A stretch of DNA of 64,000 nt from Streptomyces sp. NBC_01689. GTDB lineage: Bacteria; Actinomycetota; Actinomycetes; Streptomycetales; Streptomycetaceae. The DNA is taken from contig NZ_CP109592.1 in NCBI RefSeq assembly GCF_036250675.1, positions 3,844,001-3,908,000 of the forward strand. Direction: 5' to 3'. The notes below the pieces were generated by a model. It saw nothing but the letters and a program-made list of their open reading frames with translations. It did no database searches and was not told the origin of the DNA. A program made the translations under genes and the position numbers. The number at the start of each line of letters is the position of its first letter. Positions within the stretch are counted from its first letter, which is position 1. This document shows, piece by piece, positions 7,546 through 16,777 of this stretch.

Positions 7546-8331
7546 GTGGAAGTTGTCATCGTCCCGGACGCCAAGGCGGGCGGCGAGCTGATCGCCGAGG
7601 CCATCGCGCATCTGCTGCTGCGCAAGCCCGACGCCCTGCTCGGCGTGGCCACCGGATCGACCCCGCTGCCCATCTACGAGGCGCTCGCGGCGCGTGTCGG
7701 CTCCGGCGCCGTGGACGCCTCGCGGGCCCGGATCGCCCAGCTCGACGAGTACGTGGGGCTCCCCGCCGACCACCCCGAGTCCTACCGGTCGGTGCTGCGC
7801 CGCGAGGTGCTGGAGCCGCTCGGCCTGGACATGGCCGCGTTCATGGGACCGGACGGCGCGGCACAGGACGTCCAGGCCGCCTGCGAGGCCTACGACAGGG
7901 CGCTGGCCTCGGCCGGCGGTGTCGACCTGCAGATCCTCGGCATCGGGACGGACGGGCACATCGGCTTCAACGAACCGTGCTCCTCGCTCGCCTCGCGGAC
8001 CCGGATCAAGACGCTGACCGAGCAGACCCGGGTCGACAACGCCCGGTTCTTCGACGGCGACATCGAGCAGGTGCCGCACCACGTCATCACGCAGGGCATC
8101 GGCACGATCCTGGAGGCCCGGCACCTGGTGCTGCTCGCCACCGGCGAGGGCAAGGCGGACGCGGTCGCCGCGACCGTGGAGGGTCCGGTCGCCGCGGTGT
8201 GCCCCGCCTCGGCGCTCCAGCTCCACCCGCACGCCACGGTCGTCGTGGACGAGGCGGCGGCGTCCGAGCTGAAGCTCGCGGACTACTTCCGGCACACCTT
8301 CGCGAACAAGCCGGACTGGCAGGGCATCTAG
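7546..8331 (+). CDS. nagB: Glucosamine-6-phosphate deaminase
   Basis: The 261-residue protein converts glucosamine-6-phosphate to fructose-6-phosphate and ammonia. Family blocks are complete: the phosphate loop LLGVATGSTPLPIYEAL, the catalytic region QLDEYVGLPADHPESYRS, ILGIGTDGHIGFNEPCSS, and TQGIGTILEARHLVLLATGEGKA. The start is GTG 7546, where similarity to NagB begins; the ribosome binding site (GGCAGG) is weak. It is the last step linking chitooligosaccharide uptake to glycolysis, and DasR is known to control it in Streptomyces. A 19-bp-stem terminator follows, so it is monocistronic. Confidence 0.95.
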   Translation: MEVVIVPDAKAGGELIAEAIAHLLLRKPDALLGVATGSTPLPIYEALAARVGSGAVDASRARIAQLDEYVGLPADHPESYRSVLRREVLEPLGLDMAAFMGPDGAAQDVQAACEAYDRALASAGGVDLQILGIGTDGHIGFNEPCSSLASRTRIKTLTEQTRVDNARFFDGDIEQVPHHVITQGIGTILEARHLVLLATGEGKADAVAATVEGPVAAVCPASALQLHPHATVVVDEAAASELKLADYFRHTFANKPDWQGI

Positions 8332-8374
8332 GGGCCTTAGGCCGTATCCGCAAAGTCTCGTCTGCCCGGCACTC

Positions 8375-8418
8375 GAAGGCGCCGGGCCCCTGTCCGACAA
8401 CAGGGGCCCGGCGCCTTC
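8375..8418. terminator. Terminator between nagB and dasD
   Basis: A perfect 19-bp stem (8375-8393 with 8400-8418, core AAGGCGCCGGGCCCCTGT) encloses a six-base loop. The genes are convergent, so it probably serves both strands. Confidence 0.9.
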
Positions 8419-8549
8419 ATGTGCGCGGGCCGGGGCCGGCCGCTCCCCCGCGGCGGCCCGAGGGCCCGTCTTCCGGATCGTGCCGGGGTCGCCGGACCCC
8501 GCTCGGGCCGCCCGGAAAGACGCCGTGGGCCCGAGCCGGAAGAAAGGCC

Positions 8550-10097
8550 CTACGCCCCGGCGATGACCTCCGCCGCGGCCCGTCCGCAGACGCGGGCCGC
8601 GCCGTAGGTCGCGATGTGCGGGGCGCCCCGGGGCGGCGCCTGCGGCACGCCCATCTCCACGACAACGGTGTCGGGGCGGGCGGCGAGCAGGGTGTCGAGG
8701 GCCGTCGCCATCCACGGGTGCCGGTGTTCGTCACGGACGACGGTGACGATCCGCCGGGAACCCGCGGCGGCCAGGACCCGGGCGGCCGTGTCGTCGCCGG
8801 TGAAGCCGCCGGTCTCGGTTCCGGGCACCAGCCGGGCCAGTTCGGCGGCGACGCCCCAGGGCGTCTCGTCCCCGACCGCGATGTTCGCGACCGGCGTGAG
8901 CGCGGCCACGTAGGGGGCGCCGTCGAGCGGGACGTACGGTGCGGAGGAGGTGACCCGCAGCGCGCGGCGGGCGGCGATGAGGCCGATCCCGGCGGTGTCG
9001 TCCTCGCGGCTCACGTCCTGCGTCCCGCCCGCGGCACCCGCGCCCCGCGCGTCCCGGCCCGACGCGGCGCTCGTCCAGCGGGCCAGTGCCCGCACCCGGG
9101 CCGCCGCGTCCGCGAGGCGCTCCTCGGCCAGTTCGCCGGTGCGGACCGCCGAGACGAGCGCGTCGCGCAGCCGTCGTACCGTCTCGTCGTCCGCGAGGCC
9201 GCCGCCCACGCAGATCGCGTCCGCGCCGGCCGCGATGGCGAGGACGCTGCCCCGCTCGATGCCGTACGTCGCGGCGATGGCCTGCATCTCCATGCCGTCG
9301 GTGACGATGAGTCCCTCGTAGCCCAGTTCCTCGCGGAGCAGACCGGTGAGGATGCGGCGGGAGAGCGTGGCCGGGCGGTCCGGGTCCAGCGCCGGGACCA
9401 GGATGTGCGCGCTCATCACCGCCCGGGTGCCCGCGGCGATCGCGGCCCGGAACGGGGCGAGCTCGCGTGCCTGCAGGACCGGGAGGTCCGCGTCGATGCG
9501 GGGCAGGGCGTGGTGCGAGTCGACCGCCGTGTCGCCGTGCCCGGGAAAGTGCTTGGTGCAGGCCGCGACGCCGGCGGACTGCAGGCCGGTGACGTAGGCG
9601 GCGGTGTGCCGGGCCACCAGATCGGTGTCGGCGCCGAACGACCGTACGCCGATGACCGGGTTGCCGGGATTGGAGTTCACGTCCGCGGACGGGGCCCAGT
9701 TGAGGTTCACCCCGCAGGCCGCCAGGCGCCGGCCGAGCGCCGAGGCCACCTCGCGGGTCAGCTCCACGTCGTCCACCGCGCCCAGCGCGTGGTTGCCGGG
9801 ATAGGAGGAGCCGGTCCGGACCTCCAGCCGCGTGACGTCGCCGCCCTCCTCGTCGATGGCCACGAGGACGTCGTCGCGCTCCGCGCGCAACTGGGCCGTC
9901 AGGGCGGCCAGCTGTCCGGGCGAGACGATGTTCCGGCCGAAGAGGCCGACGGAGTTCAGGCCTTCCCCGAGCCGGCGCAGCAGCCAGTCGGGGGCCGTGG
10001 TCCCCGTGAAGCCCGGCTGCAGGACGGTCAGCGCGTCGCGTGCGAGGTCATCCTTGTCCGCGTTGGACGCGGCTGTTCCGCTGGCGAGTGTCGTCAT
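8550..10097 (-). CDS. dasD: Beta-N-acetylglucosaminidase, glycoside hydrolase family 3
   Basis: The 515-residue enzyme belongs to GH3. It has the NagZ-type block KHFPGHGDTAVDSHHALP, which carries the His-Asp general acid/base dyad, and the nucleophile segment LIVTDGMEMQAIA. No signal peptide is seen, so it acts in the cytoplasm, cleaving imported chitobiose to N-acetylglucosamine. ATG 10097 lies eight bases after the dasC stop, indicating a dasA-dasB-dasC-dasD operon with coupled translation and no independent promoter. The order and intracellular location match DasD of S. coelicolor. The roughly 150-residue C-terminal part is less conserved and probably structural. Confidence 0.9.
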   Translation of the reverse strand: MTTLASGTAASNADKDDLARDALTVLQPGFTGTTAPDWLLRRLGEGLNSVGLFGRNIVSPGQLAALTAQLRAERDDVLVAIDEEGGDVTRLEVRTGSSYPGNHALGAVDDVELTREVASALGRRLAACGVNLNWAPSADVNSNPGNPVIGVRSFGADTDLVARHTAAYVTGLQSAGVAACTKHFPGHGDTAVDSHHALPRIDADLPVLQARELAPFRAAIAAGTRAVMSAHILVPALDPDRPATLSRRILTGLLREELGYEGLIVTDGMEMQAIAATYGIERGSVLAIAAGADAICVGGGLADDETVRRLRDALVSAVRTGELAEERLADAAARVRALARWTSAASGRDARGAGAAGGTQDVSREDDTAGIGLIAARRALRVTSSAPYVPLDGAPYVAALTPVANIAVGDETPWGVAAELARLVPGTETGGFTGDDTAARVLAAAGSRRIVTVVRDEHRHPWMATALDTLLAARPDTVVVEMGVPQAPPRGAPHIATYGAARVCGRAAAEVIAGA

Positions 10098-10105
10098 CGG
10101 GGGCG

Positions 10106-10963
10106 TTATCCCTTCACGGCGCCCGCGGTCAGCCCCGCGGCCATCTTGCGCTGGACGATGAGGAAGAGCACGACGATCGGTACCGCCATCATGGTGGCAC
10201 CGGCCATCATCGGGGCGTACTCGGTGCCGTGCTTGGTGGTGAAGTTGCCGAGCCAGACAGTGGCGGTCTGGTTCTTCTGGCTCATCAGCATGAGGGCGTA
10301 CAGGTACTCGTTCCACGCCTGGATGAAGGCGTACACCGAGGTGGCGACCATGCCGGGGGCCAGGAGCGGGAAGACCACCCGCACGAAGGCGCCGGTGCGG
10401 GAGCAGCCGTCGACCATGGCCGCCTCCTCCAGCTCCTTCGGGATGTTGACGATGAAGCCGCGCAGCGTCCACACCGTGAACGGCAGGATGAAGGTCAGAT
10501 AGGTGATGATCAGGCCGGAAAGCTTGTCGTACTGATCGAGGTCGTTGAGCAGCAGGAAGACCGGGATGATCATGGCGACCAGCGGGATCATCTGGACGGC
10601 CAGGATGCCGACGATCACGATCTTGCGGCCGCGGAAGGCGAAGCGGGAGATGGCCAGCGCCGCGAGCATGCCGACCACGACACCGATGACGACGACCGCG
10701 AGGGACACGACGAGGCTGCGGCCGACCGGGCCCCAGAAGTCCGCGATGTCCAGCGCGCGGCGGAAGTTGTCGAGCGTCAGCCCGGTGGGGAACAGGCTCG
10801 GATCCGGGTCGATGGCGTCCTTCGCGGGCTTGAACGCGGTGTTCAGCATCCAGTAGACCGGGAAGCCCGCGGTGACGAAGACGAGCAGGCCGAGGACGTT
10901 CCAGCCGAGCTTGGACCTGCGGGGTCCGGGGGACGTACGCCTCGACGGGGCGACGGCGCTCAT
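10106..10963 (-). CDS. dasC: Chitobiose ABC transporter permease DasC
   Basis: The product is 285 residues with six membrane segments, MalG-like. The cytoplasmic EAA loop reads ELEEAAMVDGCSRTGAFVRVVFPLL and would contact the ATPase. It forms the inner membrane channel together with DasB. Its ATG overlaps the dasB stop by four bases (ATGA), so translation is coupled. The operon has no ATPase gene; Streptomyces das transporters use the shared ATPase MsiK, encoded elsewhere. Its TAA stop is unusual in this GC-rich sequence. Confidence 0.93.
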   Translation of the reverse strand: MSAVAPSRRTSPGPRRSKLGWNVLGLLVFVTAGFPVYWMLNTAFKPAKDAIDPDPSLFPTGLTLDNFRRALDIADFWGPVGRSLVVSLAVVVIGVVVGMLAALAISRFAFRGRKIVIVGILAVQMIPLVAMIIPVFLLLNDLDQYDKLSGLIITYLTFILPFTVWTLRGFIVNIPKELEEAAMVDGCSRTGAFVRVVFPLLAPGMVATSVYAFIQAWNEYLYALMLMSQKNQTATVWLGNFTTKHGTEYAPMMAGATMMAVPIVVLFLIVQRKMAAGLTAGAVKG

Positions 10964-11946
10964 TCGACCTCTCCGATCTTGAGCATCTGGCGCATGTAGA
11001 CGGCGACCACGCCGAGCAGGAGCAGGACGGTCAGCAGGGCGATCGCCGACCCCTGGGCATAGTCGTTGACCACGAAGGCGCGGTCGTAGGAGTAGGTGGT
11101 GAGCAGCTGGAACTCGGCCTCGGGGTGGCCGCCGCGCATCACGAAGACCTGCGGGAACACGCCCATGTCCCAGATGACGGAGAGCGTCGTCAGCATCACG
11201 ACGATCGGCTTGAGGATGGGGAGCGTCACGAACCGGAAGACCCCCCAGGGGCCGGCGCCGTCCAGGCGGGCTGCCTCCTCCAGCTCCTTGGGCACCTGGG
11301 TGAGTCCCGCGCTGAGGGTGATGACGACGAAGGGCACCGCGCCCCACACCACCAGCAGCATGATCACGGCCAGGCCCTGCGGTCCGCTGGCGAACCAGTT
11401 GTGGCCGACCATGTCGACGCCCGGCAGCTTGCTCAGCAGGGCGTTGAAGACGCCGTAGTCCGAGTCGAAGAGCCACTTGAAGACCGTGGTGGCCACGATG
11501 ATCGGCATGCCCCAGCTGGCCACGAGCACGATGTTGACGAGCGCCTTGACCCAGCCGGAGACGCGCTGGAGGAGCAGCGCGATGAGCATGCCCGCGACCA
11601 TCGTGAGGATCACGGACCCGGCGGCGAAGACGATCGTACGGAGGACGACCGTCCAGAACTCGCCGTCGCCGAGCACCTTGGTGAAGTTGTCGAAGCCGAC
11701 CGACTCGGCCGGCTGGAAGCCCCAGAGCTGGGACTGGCCGAACTTCTGGAAGGACAGGGTGACGAGCCGGACCAGGGGGTAGCCCATGACCAGCGCGAGA
11801 ATCAGCAGACAGGGGGCGAGCAGGGCCCAGGGGGTGGCGGATCCGCCGGGAGCCCGCCTCCTGCGTGGCGCCGTGGGGGCCGCCGGTGGCGATGCCTGCC
11901 GCGCCGGTGGCGCCTTGGTCGGGGTGGTCGTCTCTGCGGCACTCAT
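10960..11946 (-). CDS. dasB: Chitobiose ABC transporter permease DasB
   Basis: The 328-residue permease is MalF-like: a Pro/Ala-rich cytoplasmic N-terminus of about 35 residues, then six membrane segments, with the EAA loop ELEEAARLDGAGPWGVFRFVTLP. It pairs with DasC to form the transmembrane channel for chitobiose-type oligosaccharides delivered by DasA. It starts 93 bases after dasA. The gap holds a stable hairpin that probably lowers expression of the permeases relative to the binding protein. DasR control is expected through the dre sites before dasA. Confidence 0.93.
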   Translation of the reverse strand: MSAAETTTPTKAPPARQASPPAAPTAPRRRRAPGGSATPWALLAPCLLILALVMGYPLVRLVTLSFQKFGQSQLWGFQPAESVGFDNFTKVLGDGEFWTVVLRTIVFAAGSVILTMVAGMLIALLLQRVSGWVKALVNIVLVASWGMPIIVATTVFKWLFDSDYGVFNALLSKLPGVDMVGHNWFASGPQGLAVIMLLVVWGAVPFVVITLSAGLTQVPKELEEAARLDGAGPWGVFRFVTLPILKPIVVMLTTLSVIWDMGVFPQVFVMRGGHPEAEFQLLTTYSYDRAFVVNDYAQGSAIALLTVLLLLGVVAVYMRQMLKIGEVE

Positions 11947-11983
11947 CGCGCGCTCCTCAGCGGTCCCTCAGGTCGTACGAGAA

Positions 11984-12032
11984 GCAGGGCCCCGTCCCCG
12001 GAAGCGTTCCCCGGGGTCCGACGGGGCCCTGC
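11984..12032 (-). terminator. Attenuator-like hairpin between dasA and dasB
   Basis: GCAGGGCCCCGTC (11984-11996) pairs perfectly with 12020-12032, and an inner CCCCGG/CCGGGG pair extends the structure. There is no T-tract. Such intercistronic hairpins partly terminate transcription or protect upstream mRNA, giving excess binding protein. Confidence 0.65.
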
Positions 12033-12039
12033 GCTCAGG

Positions 12040-13326
12040 TCACTTGGTGTTGATGACCTTGTCGATCGCGGCGTCCGCGTCCTTCGCGGCGGCCTCCACC
12101 GACTTCTTGCCGGTACCGATGTTCTGCAGCATCGTCTGCAGGACCTGGGCCTTCTCGACCTGGCCCCAGCCCGGTGCCATCGGCACGAACCAGCTGCTCT
12201 CGGCCGCGGTGGCCGGGACGACCGTCGCCGGGTCGTTCTTGAGGGTCGCGAGGTCGGTCTTGTTGTTGGGCAGGTTGCCCTTGGCCATCAGGCCCTTCTG
12301 GCCCTTGGAGCCCGTGAAGGCGTTGATCCACTCGCCGGCGAGGGCCTGCGCCTTGGACTTCACCGGGATGGCGAGGTCGGAGCCGCCGAGGAAGACGGGC
12401 AGGTTCTTGCCGGACGGGCCGGGCATCACGAAGTTCTCGAGGTTGCCCTTCAGCTTGCCGGTCTTGTCGTTCTTCGGGTCCTCGGAGGTCGCGCCCTCCC
12501 AGGCGGCGCCGAAGATCATGGCGGACTTGCCCTGGCCGTAGACGATGTAACGGTCGGACTCGTCCTTGGTCTTGTCGCCGTGCATGTACTTGTCGACGAC
12601 GGTCTTGAACTCGTTGAGGCCCTTGAGCGACTCGGGCGAGGAGAGGCTGGCCTTCCACTGGCCGCCCTCGTCGGTGGCGATGGAGCCGCCGGCGTCGTAG
12701 ACGAAGGACATCGCGGCGTACCAGTCGCGGGTGGGCTGGTACCAGGCGTTGAACTTGTTCCCCTCCTTCTTCTGGATCTTGTCCAGGTCGGAGGTGAGCT
12801 CCTGGTACGTCTTCGGCGTCGACTTGACGCCGGCCGAAGCCGCCACGTCCTTGCGCCAGTTGCCGACGCGGCCACCGGCGTAGTACGGCACGCCGTAGGT
12901 CTTGTCCTCGTAGGTGACCGACGCCTTCAGGCCGTCCAGCCACCCGGCCGAGTTGTCGAACTTCGTGGCGTCGACGGGGGCGAAGGCTCCCTTGACCATG
13001 TAGCCGAGCATCTCGGTGTTGCCCATCTCGACCACGTCGGGGGCCTTGTCGGTGGCGAGGACCGCGTCGAGCTTGGTGTTCTTGTCCGGCCAGCCGTAGT
13101 ACTCGTGGTTGATCTTGACGCCCGGGTGCTTCGCCTTCACCGCCGCGTCCGCGGCCTTGACCAGCTCGGGCCAGTTGTTCTGAGCGTCCACCGTGAGCCA
13201 GACGGTCAGCTCCTTGGCGTCCGCGCCCTTGTCCGACCCCCCGGACTTGTCGTCACTGCCCCCGCACGCCGCGATGGAGACCATCATGCCCGCGATACCG
13301 ATCGCAGCTGCCAGCTTCCGCTTCAC
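12040..13326 (-). CDS. dasA: Chitobiose-binding lipoprotein DasA
   Basis: The 428-residue solute-binding protein belongs to ABC family 1. The N-terminus MKRKLAAAIGIAGMMVSIAAC is a lipoprotein signal with lipobox SIAAC at residue 21, so it is anchored to the outer membrane face. GTG 13326 is preceded by GAGGAGGG at a proper distance. It captures N,N'-diacetylchitobiose and passes it to DasB-DasC. In S. coelicolor dasA loss alters development in response to GlcNAc. It is the first gene of the operon; two dre operators sit about 100-140 bases upstream. Confidence 0.95.
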   Translation of the reverse strand: MKRKLAAAIGIAGMMVSIAACGGSDDKSGGSDKGADAKELTVWLTVDAQNNWPELVKAADAAVKAKHPGVKINHEYYGWPDKNTKLDAVLATDKAPDVVEMGNTEMLGYMVKGAFAPVDATKFDNSAGWLDGLKASVTYEDKTYGVPYYAGGRVGNWRKDVAASAGVKSTPKTYQELTSDLDKIQKKEGNKFNAWYQPTRDWYAAMSFVYDAGGSIATDEGGQWKASLSSPESLKGLNEFKTVVDKYMHGDKTKDESDRYIVYGQGKSAMIFGAAWEGATSEDPKNDKTGKLKGNLENFVMPGPSGKNLPVFLGGSDLAIPVKSKAQALAGEWINAFTGSKGQKGLMAKGNLPNNKTDLATLKNDPATVVPATAAESSWFVPMAPGWGQVEKAQVLQTMLQNIGTGKKSVEAAAKDADAAIDKVINTK

Positions 13327-13423
13327 GCCACCCTCCTCAGGGATGCCACAAACCCCCCTGCCCACCGCGGTGACACACGCCGAATCGCTGCCGATTACTG
13401 CCCGTGGGGCCGGGACCTGGACC

Positions 13424-13439
13424 AATGGTGTAGACCAGT
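13424..13439. promoter_or_regulatory. DasR operator 1 upstream of dasA
   Basis: AATGGTGTAGACCAGT has the core TGGTGTAGACCA, one mismatch from TGGTCTAGACCA. It is about 98 bases upstream of the dasA start codon. Confidence 0.8.
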
Positions 13440-13447
13440 ACGGGGAG

Positions 13448-13463
13448 CTTGGCCTAGACCTAG
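13448..13463. promoter_or_regulatory. DasR operator 2 upstream of dasA
   Basis: CTTGGCCTAGACCTAG keeps CTAGACC but has two mismatches in the core (TGGCCTAGACCT). It starts 24 bases from operator 1, allowing side-by-side binding. It is weaker than the other sites. Confidence 0.55.
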
Positions 13464-13581
13464 AGGGGTGTCAAGGGTGTGTAAGCCAGGCCGACCGTCC
13501 GTTATGGGACCTACATATGCAAGGACCTTTAAGTAGGTAAGTGGCATAAACGGCAGGGCTGTTCAGGAACCTCGCGCGCAC

Positions 13582-13617
13582 GATGGACTAGACCAACCGG
13601 TGAGCCGACGGTATATA
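13582..13617 (+). promoter_or_regulatory. dasR promoter with dre over the -35
   Basis: The dre GATGGACTAGACCAAC (13582-13597) has one core mismatch. Its right half contains TAGACC (13589-13594), a fair -35 box, spaced exactly 17 bases from TATATA (13612-13617), a good -10. DasR bound here would block RNA polymerase, so the layout shows autorepression. Confidence 0.7.
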
Positions 13618-13681
13618 GAGGGGATCACGGAGCGTGCGGGAGACACGCACACACGAAGCCGTGCCACGATGTGAGCCGTGA

Positions 13682-14494
<813 letters not shown>

Positions 14495-14691
14495 CGGGAG
14501 CGGGACGCCCCCGGCCGGGTGCCGGCACCGGCGGAACCGTGCCGTCCGGCACGCCGGTGACGCCCCGCGGGCCGCGCGCTACCTCCTCGTATTCACGTGC
14601 GAGAAGCGGTCCCGGCGCGGCCCGCCGGGAGCGATGCGCGAGGCGCCCGCACAGGCGGACACCAACCCTCCACATCCCCCGCCGGAGATGG

Positions 14692-14710
14692 GGTTCCATA
14701 AAGCGGAACC
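14692..14710. promoter_or_regulatory. IclR-like operator upstream of the permease operon
   Basis: GGTTCC-ATAAAGC-GGAACC is a perfect 6-bp inverted repeat with a seven-base spacer. It overlaps the position expected for a -35 box 17 bases before TAGATT (14717-14722). The form resembles IclR-family sites, but no IclR gene is in the window. Elsewhere in 14495-14691 I see only a small GC hairpin around 14530-14560. Confidence 0.45.
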
Positions 14711-14766
14711 GTCGCCTAGATTTCCTGGCCGTTGCACAGGTGACCTGCGAGGGGACGGAGCCGCTC

Positions 14767-15048
14767 ATGTCAGACGTGCCGGAAGCGAAACCACCGGTGG
14801 TGAGACCGGTCGCGGTGGTGACACCGGTCCGCGTGGTGATCGCCCTCTGCCTGATCGCCCCGTTCGTGGCGCTGCTGTGGGTCGGCTCGTACACGAAGAC
14901 CGACCCCGCCTTCATCGGTATCCCGTTCTTCTACTGGTACCAGATGCTCTGGGTGATCGTGTCGACCGTGCTCACCGTGACCGCCCACCAGCTGTGGCAG
15001 CGTGACCAGCGCGCCCGCGCCACCACGAAGGGCGGTGCCGACGCATGA
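14767..15048 (+). CDS. DUF3311 small membrane protein, permease partner
   Basis: The 93-residue protein has two membrane segments (about 20-42 and 55-77), typical of DUF3311. In actinobacteria this family sits directly before monocarboxylate permeases of the sodium/solute symporter family and is thought to be an accessory subunit. The stop overlaps the next start by four bases (ATGA). The start ATG follows GAGGGGACGG. The function is inferred from the pairing only. Confidence 0.8.
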   Translation: MSDVPEAKPPVVRPVAVVTPVRVVIALCLIAPFVALLWVGSYTKTDPAFIGIPFFYWYQMLWVIVSTVLTVTAHQLWQRDQRARATTKGGADA

Positions 15049-16655
15049 ACGGCGGCGTGAACGGCGTGGCACTCGCCGTCTTCATCTTCTTCTTCGTGGC
15101 CGTCACGGTCATGGGCTTCCTGGCCGCGCGCTGGCGCAGGGCCGACAACGAGCACAGCCTCGACGAATGGGGCCTGGGCGGACGGTCGTTCGGCACCTGG
15201 GTCACCTGGTTCCTGCTCGGTGGCGACCTCTACACGGCGTACACCTTCGTCGCCGTACCGGCGGCGATCTACGCGGCGGGCGCGGCCGGCTTCTTCGCCG
15301 TGCCGTACACGATCCTGGTCTATCCGCTGGTCTTCACGTTCCTGCCCCGCCTGTGGTCCGTCTCGCACAAGCACGGCTATGTGACGACGTCGGACTTCGT
15401 GCGCGGCCGCTTCGGCTCCAAGGGACTGTCCCTGGCCGTGGCCGTCACCGGCATCCTCGCGACCATGCCGTACATCGCGCTCCAACTGGTCGGCATCCAG
15501 GCCGTGCTGGACGTGATGGGCGTCGGCGGCGGCGAGAACACCAACTGGTTCGTCAAGGACCTCCCGCTCCTCATCGCCTTCGGCGTGCTGGCCGCGTACA
15601 CCTACTCCTCGGGACTGCGCGCCCCGGCCCTGATCGCGTTCGTGAAGGACACCCTGATCTACATCGTGATCGCGGTGGCCATCATCTACATCCCGATCAA
15701 GCTGGGCGGCTTCGACGAGATCTTCCACGCGGCGAGCGAGAAGTACGCCGCCGCCGGCGCGGGCGGGATCGTACCGGCCCAGGCCGGGCAGTGGACCTAC
15801 GCCACCCTGGCGCTCGGCTCCGCGCTCGCCCTGTTCATGTACCCCCACTCGATCACCGCGACGCTGTCCAGCCGCAGCCGTGAGGTGATCCGGCGCAACA
15901 CCACGATCCTGCCGCTCTACTCCCTGATGCTGGGCCTGCTCGCCCTGCTCGGCTTCATGGCGATCGCGGCCGGGGTGAAGGTCACCAACGGCCAGCTGGC
16001 CATCCCGCAGCTCTTCGAGGACATGTTCCCGGACTGGTTCGCGGGGGTCGCCTTCGCCGCGATCGGCATCGGGGCGCTGGTCCCCGCGGCCATCATGTCC
16101 ATCGCGGCCGCGAACCTCTTCACCCGCAACATCTACAAGGACTTCATCAGGCCGGACGCGACCCCGGAGCAGGAGACGAAGGTCTCCAAGCTGGTCTCGC
16201 TCCTGGTGAAGGTGGGCGCGCTGGTCTTCGTCCTGACGATGGACAAGACGGTCGCCATCAACTTCCAGCTCCTGGGCGGCATCTGGATCCTGCAGACCTT
16301 CCCGGCCCTGGTCGGCGGGCTGTTCACGCGCTGGTTCCACCGCTGGGCACTGCTCGGGGGCTGGGCGGTCGGCATGCTCTACGGCACGCTCGCCGCCTAC
16401 GGGGTCGCCTCGCCGACCCAGAAGCACTTCGGCGGCAGTTCCAAGGAGATCCCGGGGATCGGGGAGATCGGATACATCGGCCTCACCGCGTTCGTGATGA
16501 ACGTGGTGGTCGCCGTCGTCCTCACCTTCGTCCTGCGCGCCTTCAAGGCGCCCGACGGCACCGACGAGACGTCCCCGGAGGACTACACGGCGGACGCCGG
16601 CGACCCGGGGGTCCAGGTCGAACTGCCCCCCGCCACCGCGGAGGCGGGCCACTAG
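15045..16655 (+). CDS. mctP: Sodium/solute symporter, probable monocarboxylate permease
   Basis: The 536-residue protein has about 13 hydrophobic segments and the SSS-family fold. Conserved stretches include DEWGLGGRSFGTWVTWFLLGG at the start, GALVPAAIMSIAAANLFTRN near residue 350, and GGIWILQTFPALVGGLF. Together with an upstream DUF3311 protein it matches MctP-type carriers for lactate, pyruvate, propionate or alanine in soil bacteria. The substrate is inferred. It is the last gene of the operon and is followed by a strong terminator. Confidence 0.85.
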   Translation: MNGGVNGVALAVFIFFFVAVTVMGFLAARWRRADNEHSLDEWGLGGRSFGTWVTWFLLGGDLYTAYTFVAVPAAIYAAGAAGFFAVPYTILVYPLVFTFLPRLWSVSHKHGYVTTSDFVRGRFGSKGLSLAVAVTGILATMPYIALQLVGIQAVLDVMGVGGGENTNWFVKDLPLLIAFGVLAAYTYSSGLRAPALIAFVKDTLIYIVIAVAIIYIPIKLGGFDEIFHAASEKYAAAGAGGIVPAQAGQWTYATLALGSALALFMYPHSITATLSSRSREVIRRNTTILPLYSLMLGLLALLGFMAIAAGVKVTNGQLAIPQLFEDMFPDWFAGVAFAAIGIGALVPAAIMSIAAANLFTRNIYKDFIRPDATPEQETKVSKLVSLLVKVGALVFVLTMDKTVAINFQLLGGIWILQTFPALVGGLFTRWFHRWALLGGWAVGMLYGTLAAYGVASPTQKHFGGSSKEIPGIGEIGYIGLTAFVMNVVVAVVLTFVLRAFKAPDGTDETSPEDYTADAGDPGVQVELPPATAEAGH

Positions 16656-16714
16656 GCTCCCGCCGGCCGTGCCCGCCCGGCGGGAGCGGCCGGGGGTGCG
16701 CGACAGCGGTACGC

Positions 16715-16752
16715 GCGGCGGGCCGCCGGAGAGAAATCCGGCGGCCCGCCGC
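16715..16752 (+). terminator. Terminator after the permease gene
   Basis: A perfect 16-bp stem GCGGCGGGCCGCCGGA (16715-16730) pairs with 16737-16752 around the loop GAGAAA. Confidence 0.85.
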
Positions 16753-16777
16753 CGTGTGTCTGATGCACACTCCGGGC

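Noticed and set aside
13326..13425. dasA start 33 codons upstream
   Set aside because: The lipoprotein signal begins at GTG 13326 with a strong GAGGAGGG; upstream codons run into the dre region.
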